DNA from: Paracoccaceae bacterium
Lineage (GTDB): Bacteria > Pseudomonadota > Alphaproteobacteria > Rhodobacterales > Rhodobacteraceae
Length of the DNA: 64,000 nt
NCBI GenBank assembly: GCA_014323785.1
Contig: JACONJ010000048.1
Location: 16,170-80,169, forward strand
Direction: 5' to 3'
Positions 8,998 through 16,223 of this stretch are shown here, one piece after another. A model generated the notes under the pieces. The model was not told the origin of the DNA. It saw nothing but the letters and a program-made list of their open reading frames with translations, and did not search any database. Made by a program: the position numbers and the translations under genes. Position 1 is the stretch's first letter; each line of letters starts with the position of its first letter.

Positions 8998-10239
8998 ATG
9001 TCCTTATCCCTTCTCTGATCAGGCGGGCCACGAGCTCTTCCTGTGACCCCGTCCCTTTCATCGAGTTACTGGCCCCGCACAGCAGTTGCAGGTTCCTTAT
9101 GTTGTCACCCCCGCCCTTTGTGCGCGGGGCGATGTGGTCCACTGTCATATTGCGGAACGGGAACAGCATACGGCAGCCGCTACAGATACCCTCTTGCTGG
9201 CCATAGAGTGTGTGCTTGTGCGTGCGGTAATCGGGCAGCTCCCCCTAGTCGGTGCGGGCGGGAATGTCCTTTCGATGGATCACGTCATCGAAGAGCTGTC
9301 CCCGGTCCTCCCGCAACCGCTTGAGCACGAGTTTCGCCGCCATCGGCGACAGGTCAATGCCCGCCCAGTGGCGGTTCAGGCGGTCGGCGGCCACAAGGGC
9401 CGTGGTGCAGCCGCAGAACGGATCCAGCACCATATCGCCGGGGTTAGAGGACGCGCGGATGATGCGATCCAGCAGGTCCAGGGGCTTCTGCGTCAGGTAG
9501 CCCACATATTGCTTCTTTTGCCTGCAAGCCACTGCCAACCCGTTACCTTTGGCTTGTGGCCACCATGTTTCTGGTATCTTTCCTTTTGTTCCGTATTCTT
9601 TAGAGATTTCAGCGTCGATCCCTTGAGTCATTCTGCCTTGGAAGCCCCCAGCATAAGGTCCGCCGTCAACATGCGTTATACGGACATCATCACCGTTGAA
9701 CGTCCATGTCTTTCCAACAGAATACCAAAATATCGTATCGTGTTTTCGGTTAAATTGTCGCATCTTTGGCGAACCAGGACCAGTGTAACACCACACAACC
9801 TCATTCCTATACGCCTTTCGACCGAATATAGAGTCCATCAGCAACTTCAGGTAATGGCTGGCCGTCGGGTCACAATGCAGCCAGATGGACCCCGTATCCT
9901 TCAGCACCCGCCGCATTTCCAGCAGGCGCACCGCCATCATAATCAGATAGGCTTTCATCCCCTTGCCGTGGGCCACCCCCGCCGTTGAGATAATCACGTA
10001 AAGCGCAGGCGCGCGCACTCCGCAATCTCACCGTGCCAGGCTTCATCAACATCAGACAGCGTCCAGGCATCCTTGAACGCCACCCCTGCCGCCCTTGATC
10101 CTATCGCGGCCTCGTAATTCCGATTCGAGTTGAACGGCGGGGCCAGATAGATCAGGTCCACGCAGCCACCGTTCATCCCGCGCATGATGTGCAGGTTATC
10201 ACCCGTCCAAAGCGTCCGGTTGGCCCAATTGACACCCAT
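8996..10239 (-). pseudogene. Decayed site-specific DNA methyltransferase with C-terminal HNH domain
   Basis: Reading the minus strand from ATG 10239 gives an adenine/cytosine-type DNA methyltransferase: [12 protein letters not shown], then [14 protein letters not shown] (motif IV), GSIWLHCDPTASHYLK, KPLDLLDRIIRASSNPGDMVLDPFCGCTT (motif I; shown here as two overlapping landmarks, KPLDLLDRII and MVLDPFCG), and AGIDLSP. The frame breaks near 10011-10016, where a CG-repeat gains two bases. It resumes in the shifted frame to an in-frame TAG at 9245-9247. Beyond the TAG, the same frame continues 82 codons as an HNH nuclease domain (GICSGC, NMTVDHIAP, NIRNLQLLC) ending at 8996. The motif IV aspartate is alanine. 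Frameshift, nonsense codon and catalytic loss together show a dead gene. An ATG at 10248 is an alternative start. Confidence 0.85.
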
Positions 10240-10428
10240 GGCGATCATCCCTTCTGCTGCCTGTGGTTCCCCTTAAACATGGCAATCGCTCGTTTCCGCA
10301 AGTCCGGGCGGGCCGGGGTGTGCCGCCGAATCCGTGCGCGGGGCGGATTGCCCTTGCAAACCGAAGCCGCACGGGGCACTTACCCCGCATCCGCCATCGC
10401 GGGCGGCATACAATTGCAAGGAGGATAC

Positions 10429-10647
10429 ATGGCCAAGGAAGAAATGCTTGAATTTCCCGGCGTCGTGAAAGAGCTCTTGCCAAATGCGACATTCCGGGTC
10501 AGGCTTGAAAATGGCCATGAGATCATTGCGCACACGGCAGGGAAGATGCGGAAGAACCGGATCCGGGTTCTGGCGGGCGACAGGGTTCAGGTGGAAATGA
10601 CGCCCTATGATCTGACCAAGGGGCGCATCAACTATCGCTTCAAGTAG
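10429..10647 (+). CDS. infA: Translation initiation factor IF-1
   Basis: The 72-residue protein is a single S1/OB-fold domain: [38 protein letters not shown] and the ending [12 protein letters not shown] are all standard IF-1 features. It binds the A site of the 30S subunit during initiation. A near-perfect AAGGAGG ribosome site lies at 10418-10424, five bases before the ATG. Because a terminator and a decayed gene lie upstream, it must have its own promoter between 10240 and 10417. Confidence 0.98.
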   Translation: MAKEEMLEFPGVVKELLPNATFRVRLENGHEIIAHTAGKMRKNRIRVLAGDRVQVEMTPYDLTKGRINYRFK

Positions 10648-10653
10648 GGCCTT

Positions 10654-11229
10654 GTGAAGCTGATCCTGGGGTCCGGCAGCCCCCGCCGAAAGGAACTTTT
10701 GGCGGTTCTGGGTGTGATCCCCGATGTCATCTGCCCCCCCGATATCGATGAAACCCCGCACCGGGGAGAGTTACCGCGCCCCTATTGTCGCCGCATGGCG
10801 CGGGAGAAGGCCCTGGCCATTGCGGCCGCGCCCGAGGATGTTGTGCTTTGTGCCGACACAACGGTGGCCATGGGGCGACGCATACTGGGCACGCCCACAG
10901 ACAGGGCCCAGGCCGAGGCCTTCCTGACCGCGCTTTCCGGGCGGCGGCACCGGGTGATCACGGCGGTTGTGCTGCGCAGGGGGGGCAGGCTGTGGCAGCG
11001 GGCCGTGGACAGCCGGGTGCGGATGAAGCGGCTGGGCGGGCCGGAATTGCAGGGCTATCTGGCCAGCGAAGACTGGCGCGGGAAGGCCGGGGCCTATTCC
11101 ATCCAGGGGGCCGCCGGGGCCTTTATTCCCTGGATCAGCGGTAGCCATTCGGCCATTGCGGGCCTGCCGCTTGCGGAAACCGCGGGCCTTTTGCAGGCGG
11201 CGGGCTGGCCGGTTTGGGGTGTGCCATGA
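10654..11229 (+). CDS. maf: Maf family nucleotide pyrophosphatase
   Basis: This 191-residue protein belongs to the Maf/HAM1-like house-cleaning pyrophosphatases, which hydrolyse non-canonical or methylated nucleoside triphosphates. The N-terminal [14 protein letters not shown] and the segments [19 protein letters not shown] and [10 protein letters not shown] carry the conserved substrate and metal residues. The start is a GTG six bases after the infA stop. Its TGA overlaps the ATG of the RNase G-like gene. Confidence 0.93.
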   Translation: MKLILGSGSPRRKELLAVLGVIPDVICPPDIDETPHRGELPRPYCRRMAREKALAIAAAPEDVVLCADTTVAMGRRILGTPTDRAQAEAFLTALSGRRHRVITAVVLRRGGRLWQRAVDSRVRMKRLGGPELQGYLASEDWRGKAGAYSIQGAAGAFIPWISGSHSAIAGLPLAETAGLLQAAGWPVWGVP

Positions 11230-12272
11230 AGGGGCGCGTCATCGTTCTGGACCGCATCGATGGCCGGCCGGCCGCCGCGCTGATGGTGGATGGGCGGCTG
11301 GAGGATTTTGTGCTTGACCCGCCCAGGGGCAGCCCGCCCGTGCCTGGTACCATCTTTCGCGGGGTTTGCGACCGGCCGATGAAGGGCCAGGGCGGGATGA
11401 TCCTGCGCCTGCCGGACTGTCGCGGCTTTCTGCGCGGGGGGAACGGGCTGCGCACGGGGGCATCCGTTCTGGTTCAGGTTACTAGGGTTGGCGAAGCCGG
11501 GAAGGCGGTGCCGGTCTCTGGCCGTATCCTGTTCAGAAGCCGCTACGCCATCATCACGCCGGGGGCACCGGGCCTGAACATTGCCCGCAGCATTCGCGAT
11601 GCGGCCGAGCGTGACCGCCTGCGTGCCCTGGTTCGTGGTGCGATGTCAGATGCACCCGAACGCTTCGGTGCGATCATGCGCAGTGCCGCAGAGGGGGTGG
11701 ATGGCGACGTATTGGTCCGGGATATCGCCCGCACGCGCGACCTGGCCATCGCGGTGCTGGCCAATGGCGCGGGCGAACCCGAATGCCTGGTCGAAGGCCC
11801 CACCGCGCACAAGATTGCCTGGCGCGACTGGGCCACCCCGGCGCCGGATGACGTGCGCCAGGGGGTGGGCAGTTTTGCGGATGCCGGGGTTTTAGAGGCG
11901 GTTGATGCGCTGCGTTCGGCCCGAGTACCGCTTTGCGGTGGGGCGCATGCGATGATTGAGCCCACCGCCGCGCTTGTGGCGGTTGATGTGAATACGGGTG
12001 CCGGCACCAGCCCGTCCGCCGGGGTAAAGGCGAACCTGGCCCTGGCCCGCGACCTGCCGCGGCAGTTACGGCTGCGCGGGTTGGGCGGGCAGATCACGCT
12101 GGACCTTGCACCGATGCCAAAGAAGGACCGCCGGGGCTTTGAAGATGCGCTGCGCCGGGCCCTGCGCGTGGATGGGACCGATACGGTCCTTGCAGGCTGG
12201 ACGCCGCTTGGTCATTTTGAACTGCAGCGCAAACGTGATCGCTTTCCGCTTAAGGAGCTCTGGTTCGAATGA
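11226..12272 (+). CDS. Ribonuclease E/G family protein, short form
   Basis: This 348-residue protein is the shortened RNase E/G relative found in the alphaproteobacterial infA-maf-yacG cluster. The catalytic acidic motif is present ([10 protein letters not shown]), followed downstream by [13 protein letters not shown], which supplies the second metal aspartate. The N-terminus has [16 protein letters not shown] instead of a full S1 domain. The protein also lacks the long C-terminal degradosome scaffold. It is therefore an RNase G-like single-strand endonuclease, separate from a full RNase E that should be elsewhere. Its ATG overlaps the maf stop and its stop overlaps the yacG start. Confidence 0.88.
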   Translation: MKGRVIVLDRIDGRPAAALMVDGRLEDFVLDPPRGSPPVPGTIFRGVCDRPMKGQGGMILRLPDCRGFLRGGNGLRTGASVLVQVTRVGEAGKAVPVSGRILFRSRYAIITPGAPGLNIARSIRDAAERDRLRALVRGAMSDAPERFGAIMRSAAEGVDGDVLVRDIARTRDLAIAVLANGAGEPECLVEGPTAHKIAWRDWATPAPDDVRQGVGSFADAGVLEAVDALRSARVPLCGGAHAMIEPTAALVAVDVNTGAGTSPSAGVKANLALARDLPRQLRLRGLGGQITLDLAPMPKKDRRGFEDALRRALRVDGTDTVLAGWTPLGHFELQRKRDRFPLKELWFE

Positions 12273-12463
12273 AATGCCCGATCTGCCGCCGCAAGACCGA
12301 CCAGGCATATCGCCCCTTCTGCTCGCGCCGCTGCGCCGATGTGGATCTGGGGTACTGGCTGGCAGGACACTATGCCGTGCCGTCTGATGACCCCGGCGAT
12401 ATCGAGGCCGCGGACGAGGCCACCGTGCGCACCGTAGCCGGTGCAGCACGCCGCCCGCCCTAG
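12269..12463 (+). CDS. yacG: DNA gyrase inhibitor YacG
   Basis: The 64-residue protein has the four zinc cysteines of YacG in two pairs (KCPICRR and PFCSRRCADVDL), followed by the conserved LGYWLAGHYAVP. In Escherichia coli YacG binds the GyrB C-terminal region and blocks DNA binding. The ATG overlaps the preceding stop. It is the last gene before tRNA-Phe. Confidence 0.93.
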   Translation: MKCPICRRKTDQAYRPFCSRRCADVDLGYWLAGHYAVPSDDPGDIEAADEATVRTVAGAARRPP

Positions 12464-12564
12464 GGCACAAGGTAGCCAAAAAACCTGGCCAGCCCTGTGG
12501 ACATCCCGCGCTGATCCTTGTAGGATACAGCAACCCAGGGCGGGGATGACCTGCCCGAAACCGT

Positions 12565-12639
12565 GCCCGGGTAGCTCAGGGGTAGAGCAGTGGACTGAAA
12601 ATCCTCGTGTCGGTGGTTCGATTCCGCCCCCGGGCACCA
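12565..12639 (+). tRNA. tRNA-Phe (anticodon GAA)
   Basis: The gene folds as a full cloverleaf. The acceptor GCCCGGG pairs with CCCGGGC, the D arm contains AGCTC..GGGTAGAGC, the anticodon loop is CTGAAAA with GAA, and the T loop is GGTTCGATTCC. The CCA is encoded at 12637-12639. Its 3' side borders the region of gene remnants (hsdM stub, Uma2 array), as expected for an integration-prone tRNA. Confidence 0.95.
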
Positions 12640-12723
12640 TTCAACAAGCGGGGCAATCCTTTGGCCCCGGCGGCTGGTGGGTTCTGACTCCTGCCCTGCC
12701 GCCCGGAGTATCGACACCCGAAT

Positions 12724-12754
12724 CGCCCGCGATCTGGCGTTTATTTCACCCCGC
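12724..12754 (-). repeat. Dispersed intergenic repeat, copy 3 (inverted, diverged)
   Basis: Read on the minus strand this segment gives GGTGAAATAAACGCCAGATC, which matches the repeat at 6461 and 22111 except for a missing GC and single changes. The similarity continues into a CGGGCG tail like that of the 22111 copy. Confidence 0.5.
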
Positions 12755-12834
12755 GACACGGGCGGTCCCTTGGCGGCAGGTACGGCCAATCGGTGCCAAG
12801 TTCGGTGCAGGCTGCCTGTTCTTAATTGTCTGAT

Positions 12835-12960
12835 CAAGTAGCGCAGGAACAAAAAGGACAACATATAGTCGCGAAAATCATCCGCATTCATTGCCCCGCG
12901 CAATTCATCGGCAACGGCCCAGAGGGTGCGGCCCAGGCCGATTTGATCCTGTTCGGTCAT
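12835..12960 (-). pseudogene. hsdM: 5' stub of a type I restriction-modification methyltransferase gene
   Basis: The first 42 codons from ATG 12960 match the HsdM N-terminus closely: a TLWAVADELRG helix followed by MNADDFRDYMLSFLFLRYL. After residue 42 the similarity ends abruptly and the frame runs through unrelated DNA towards tRNA-Phe. The remaining roughly 450 residues, and hsdS and hsdR, are absent. A deletion ending at about 12834 next to the tRNA gene removed the operon. It begins ten bases after the stop of the last Uma2 copy, so the array may once have led into the R-M operon. Confidence 0.8.
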
Positions 12961-12969
12961 GGCGTGGGG

Positions 12970-13563
12970 TCACTCCTGTTCGGCATCGGGTTCGGGAATC
13001 CACAGGTCGGACAGGTCAAAACTGATCGCCTCAAACGGCGGCACGGAAACCGCCGCATCACCGGACAGGGCGGCGATGGCGTGCCAGTGCCCGTTGCGCA
13101 GGCAAAAGGCGTTCAGGGTGCGGGCGTCGGGGTCCACAAACCACAGATGGCCCACGCCCTCACGGGCATAGATGGTGCGCTTGGGGCCCGTGTCAATCCG
13201 CCGCGTGGCGGGGGAAAGCACCTCACACACCCAATCCGGGGCGACGGTGAAAAAGGCCGCCCTGGGCGGGATTGGCAGGGTTGCACGCCGCCAGCCGGCC
13301 AGGTTCGGCACAAGAATGTCTGCACCAAGGTGCAGTTCCGGCTCATCCAGAATCCACCAGCCGCCGGGGCCACCGATACCCCTATCAAACGGGCCGGTAA
13401 CTTCGTAACCCAGGCCCGAACTTGCCCGTGCATGGGGCACGGCGGGGCGGGGGTGCGTGTGCAGGGTGCCGGCGATAATCTGCGCCACCTTATGCGGCGG
13501 GGCGTCCAGCACATCCTGATAGCCGGGCGTGTGGGGCGTGGGCTTGCGGGCAGCGGTTGGCAT
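12970..13563 (-). CDS. Uma2 family endonuclease-like protein, copy 1
   Basis: This 197-residue protein belongs to the Uma2/DUF820 group of PD-(D/E)XK-fold proteins. The candidate metal residues are the aspartates of LGADILVPNLAGW, the glutamate of WVCEVLSPATRR and the lysine of TGPKRTIYAREG, followed by the typical HLWFVDPDARTL. The biological role of the family is unknown. The ATG at 13563 follows AAAGGA at a good distance. A longer start would overlap the previous copy. It differs from the other two copies in a few residues (LVPNLAG, GPFDRGIGG) and has a five-residue longer end (DAEQE), so it may hold the original 3' end of the gene. Confidence 0.8.
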   Translation of the reverse strand: MPTAARKPTPHTPGYQDVLDAPPHKVAQIIAGTLHTHPRPAVPHARASSGLGYEVTGPFDRGIGGPGGWWILDEPELHLGADILVPNLAGWRRATLPIPPRAAFFTVAPDWVCEVLSPATRRIDTGPKRTIYAREGVGHLWFVDPDARTLNAFCLRNGHWHAIAALSGDAAVSVPPFEAISFDLSDLWIPEPDAEQE

Positions 13564-13583
13564 CGGGGCGCGGTCCTTTCGGT

Positions 13584-14165
13584 TCAATCGGGTTCGGGAA
13601 TCCACAGGTCTGACAGGTCAAAACTGATCGCCTCAAACGGCGGCACGGAAACCGCCGCATCCCCGGACAGCGCGGCGATGGCGTGCCAGTGCCCGTTGCG
13701 CAGGCAAAAGGCGTTCAGGGTGCGGGCGTCGGGGTCCACAAACCACAGATGGCCCACGCCCTCACGGGCATAGATGGCACGCTTGGGGCCCGTGTCAATC
13801 CGCCGCGTGGCGGGGGAAAGCACCTCACACACCCAATCCGGGGCCACGGTGAAAAAGGCCACCATGGGAAAGCGGGGCAGGGTTGCACGCCGCCAGCCCG
13901 CCAGGTCCGGCACAAGAATATCTGCGCCAAGATGGAGTTCCGGCTCATCCAGAATCCACCAGCCGCCGGGGCCACCGTTGCCGTAGTCAAATGGCGGGGT
14001 AACCTTGGCCCCCAGGCCCGAACTTGCGCGGGCGTGGGGCGCAGCGGGGCGGGGGTGCGTGTGCAGGGTGCCGTCGATGATCTGGGCCACCTTGTGCGGC
14101 GGGGCGTCCAGCACATCCTGATAGCCGGGCGTGCGGGGCGTGGGCTTGCGGGCAGCGGTTGGCAT
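13584..14165 (-). CDS. Uma2 family endonuclease-like protein, copy 2
   Basis: This 193-residue copy has the same motifs as its neighbours (ADILVPDLAGW, WVCEVLSP, PKRAIYAREG, LWFVDPDA). Differences cluster in the middle (VTPPFDYGNGG, LPRFPMVAFF), while the 3' third is almost unchanged at the DNA level. It starts 602 bases from both neighbouring copies and 20 bp after the stop of copy 3, with its own AAAGGA ribosome site. All three reading frames are intact, which suggests they are expressed or recently duplicated. Confidence 0.8.
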   Translation of the reverse strand: MPTAARKPTPRTPGYQDVLDAPPHKVAQIIDGTLHTHPRPAAPHARASSGLGAKVTPPFDYGNGGPGGWWILDEPELHLGADILVPDLAGWRRATLPRFPMVAFFTVAPDWVCEVLSPATRRIDTGPKRAIYAREGVGHLWFVDPDARTLNAFCLRNGHWHAIAALSGDAAVSVPPFEAISFDLSDLWIPEPD

Positions 14166-14185
14166 CGGGGCGCGGTCCTTTCGGT

Positions 14186-14767
14186 TCAATCGGGTTCGGG
14201 AATCCACAGGTCTGACAGGTCAAAACTGATCGCCTCAAACGGCGGCACGGAAACCGCCGCATCACCGGACAGGGCGGCGATGGCGTGCCACTGCCCGTTA
14301 CGCAGACAAAAGGCGTCCAGGGTGCGGGCGTCGGGATCCACAAACCACAGATGGCCCACGCCCTCACGGGCATAGATGGTGCGCTTGGGGCCCGTGTCAA
14401 TCCGCCGCGTGGCGGGGGACAGAACCTCACAAACCCAATCCGGGGCGACGGTGAAAAAGGCCGCCCTAGGCGGGATTGGCATGGTTGCACGCCGCCAGCC
14501 GGCCAGGTCCGGCACAAGAATGTCTGCGCCAAGATGGAGTTCCGGTTCGTACAGAATCCACCAGCCGCCGGGGCCACCGTTGCCATAGTTGAACGGCGGG
14601 GCAATCCTGGCCCCCAAGCCCGAACTTGCCAGTGCGTGGGGCACGGCGGGGCGTGGGTGCGTGTGCAGGGTGCCAGCGATGATCTGGGCCACCTTATGCG
14701 GCGGGGCGTCCAGCACATCCTGATAGCCGGGCGTGCGGGGCGTGGGCTTGCGGGCAGCGGTTGGCAT
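14186..14767 (-). CDS. Uma2 family endonuclease-like protein, copy 3
   Basis: This 193-residue copy is the first of the array in transcription order, downstream of serS. Motifs match copies 1 and 2. Its own changes include IAPPFNYGNGG, ILYEPELHLG and LDAFCLRNGQW. The DNA upstream of its start is itself the tail of a fourth, deleted copy, so its ribosome site (AAAGGA) came with the repeat unit. No separate promoter is obvious between serS and this gene. Confidence 0.8.
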   Translation of the reverse strand: MPTAARKPTPRTPGYQDVLDAPPHKVAQIIAGTLHTHPRPAVPHALASSGLGARIAPPFNYGNGGPGGWWILYEPELHLGADILVPDLAGWRRATMPIPPRAAFFTVAPDWVCEVLSPATRRIDTGPKRTIYAREGVGHLWFVDPDARTLDAFCLRNGQWHAIAALSGDAAVSVPPFEAISFDLSDLWIPEPD

Positions 14768-14787
14768 CGGGGGGCGGTCCTTTCGGT

Positions 14788-14836
14788 TCAATCGGGTTCG
14801 GGAATCCACAGGTCGGACAGGCTAAAACTGATCGCC
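14788..14836 (-). pseudogene. 3' remnant of a fourth Uma2 copy
   Basis: Forty-nine bases match the last 15 codons and stop of the Uma2 copies (ISFSLSDLWIPEPD). They begin five bases after the serS stop. Everything upstream in this copy is missing, so at least four units once existed and one was deleted up to the serS end. Confidence 0.75.
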
Positions 14837-14840
14837 CCCG

Positions 14841-16133
14841 TCAGGCAAGGCCCCCCTCTGCCGTCAGCCGGGTGTGGCCGCCCAGGTAGGGGTGCAGTGC
14901 GCCGGGCAGGGTGACGGACCCGTCCGCCTCCTGCCCGTTCTCCAGCACCGCGATCAGGCACCGCCCGACGGCCAGGCCAGAGCCGTTCAGCGTGTGAACA
15001 TATTCCGGCTTGCCGCCGCCCGTGGGGCGGAAGCGGGCATTCATGCGCCGGGCCTGAAAAGCACCGCAGGTAGAACACGAGGAAATCTCGCGATAGGTAT
15101 TTTGCCCCGGCAGCCAGACCTCAATATCATGGGTGCGGCGGGCCCCGAATCCCATATCGCCGGCACACAGAACCACCGTGCGATAGGGCAGGTTCAGGCG
15201 TTCCAGCACCGCCTCGGCACAGCGGGTCATCCGCCGCAGTTCGGCATCGGAGTGATCGGGATGGGTGATTGAGACCATCTCAACCTTTTCAAACTGATGC
15301 TGGCGCAACATCCCCGCGGTGTCGCGGCCTGCTGCCCCTGCCTCGGACCGGAAGCACAGCGAATGCGCGGTGTAGCGGCGCGGCAGGTCGCGTTCCTTCA
15401 GGATTGTGTCGTTTACAATGTTGGTCAGGCTGACCTCGGATGTGGGGATCAGCCACCAGCCGGTGGTGGTTTGGTAACTGTCGGTGCCGAATTTCGGTAA
15501 CTGCCCGGTGCCATACATCGTTTCATCGCGCACCAGGACGGGGGTGTTGACCTCGGTCAGGGCGTGTTCGGTGATGTGCAGGTCAAGCATGAACTGCGCC
15601 AGGGCGCGATGCAGGCGGGCGATTCCACCGGACATCAACACAAAGCGGCTGCCAGAGAGTTTGGCGGCGACCTCAAAATCCATGCCCTTTCGCGCAGCGG
15701 GCAGGGTGTAATGCTCTTGCGGGGTAAAGCTGAAATCGCGCGGGGTGCCCCAGCGGCGGCATTCCTGATTGTCGGCGTCATCCTTGCCGTCGGGGATGCT
15801 GGCACAGGGCAGGTTGGGCAGGGTTGCGAGTATCCTGTCCAGTTCTGTTTTGGCGGCTTTTGCGACTGCTTCCCGCTGGGCGATTTCTGCCTTCTGGTCT
15901 GCGACCAGGGCGCGGAGGCGATCAAATTCCGCCATATCCCCGCTTTGCCTGGCGGTACCGCTTTGCCTGGCGGCGGCGTTGCGCACGGCCTGCGCCGTCT
16001 CAATGGCCAGAATCTGGGCGCGGTAGTCCGCGTCCAGTACCAGGATCGCGGGTGATTGCGGGGGCACTCCACGGCGGGCAAGGGCGGCGTCGAAGGCCCG
16101 GGGGTTGTCGCGGATGGCGCGGATATCGTGCAT
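14841..16133 (-). CDS. serS: Serine-tRNA ligase
   Basis: This 430-residue class II synthetase charges tRNA-Ser and tRNA-Sec. The N-terminal coiled-coil arm (about residues 30-105) has the expected heptad-like pattern and a [10 protein letters not shown] segment. Motif 2 is [20 protein letters not shown] and motif 3 contains GNG-like [32 protein letters not shown] is the usual serine and ATP pocket. Its end is immediately followed by the remnant of the Uma2 array. Confidence 0.97.
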   Translation of the reverse strand: MHDIRAIRDNPRAFDAALARRGVPPQSPAILVLDADYRAQILAIETAQAVRNAAARQSGTARQSGDMAEFDRLRALVADQKAEIAQREAVAKAAKTELDRILATLPNLPCASIPDGKDDADNQECRRWGTPRDFSFTPQEHYTLPAARKGMDFEVAAKLSGSRFVLMSGGIARLHRALAQFMLDLHITEHALTEVNTPVLVRDETMYGTGQLPKFGTDSYQTTTGWWLIPTSEVSLTNIVNDTILKERDLPRRYTAHSLCFRSEAGAAGRDTAGMLRQHQFEKVEMVSITHPDHSDAELRRMTRCAEAVLERLNLPYRTVVLCAGDMGFGARRTHDIEVWLPGQNTYREISSCSTCGAFQARRMNARFRPTGGGKPEYVHTLNGSGLAVGRCLIAVLENGQEADGSVTLPGALHPYLGGHTRLTAEGGLA

Positions 16134-16223
16134 GGGGCGGATGGCCTTGTGGCTGGGGCGCGATGACGGGGCGCAGTCTGCCCGACCCGGCGGCAGGTTT
16201 GAAGGGGGGAGGCCGCGGGCGGG

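Larger units (their letters stand above)
12970..14836 (-). repeat. 602-bp tandem repeat array (three full units plus a remnant)
   Basis: Corresponding points of the three Uma2 genes are exactly 602 bases apart (starts at 13563, 14165 and 14767). Each unit holds one gene plus its 20-bp spacer. The remnant at 14788-14836 is the end of a further unit. Uneven divergence between units suggests gene conversion over parts of the sequence. Confidence 0.9.

Noticed and set aside
8996..9244. HNH nuclease as an independent gene
   Set aside because: It has no start codon or ribosome site of its own and continues the exact frame of the methyltransferase.
9086..9988. A 300-codon open frame on the plus strand
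   Set aside because: It is antisense to the decayed methyltransferase, whose motifs on the minus strand explain the region. The plus frame has no recognisable motif.
12565..12960. Attachment sites of an integrated element at tRNA-Phe
   Set aside because: I searched the following 2 kb for a copy of the tRNA 3' end and saw none, and no integrase gene is present.
12826..14375. Long plus-strand frames across the Uma2 array
   Set aside because: They repeat with the same 602-base period only because they shadow the minus-strand genes. The minus-strand proteins have the Uma2 motifs and ribosome sites.
12970..14836. CRISPR-like array
   Set aside because: The repeats are 602-base coding units, not short repeats with unique spacers. 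No cas genes are present anywhere in the window.
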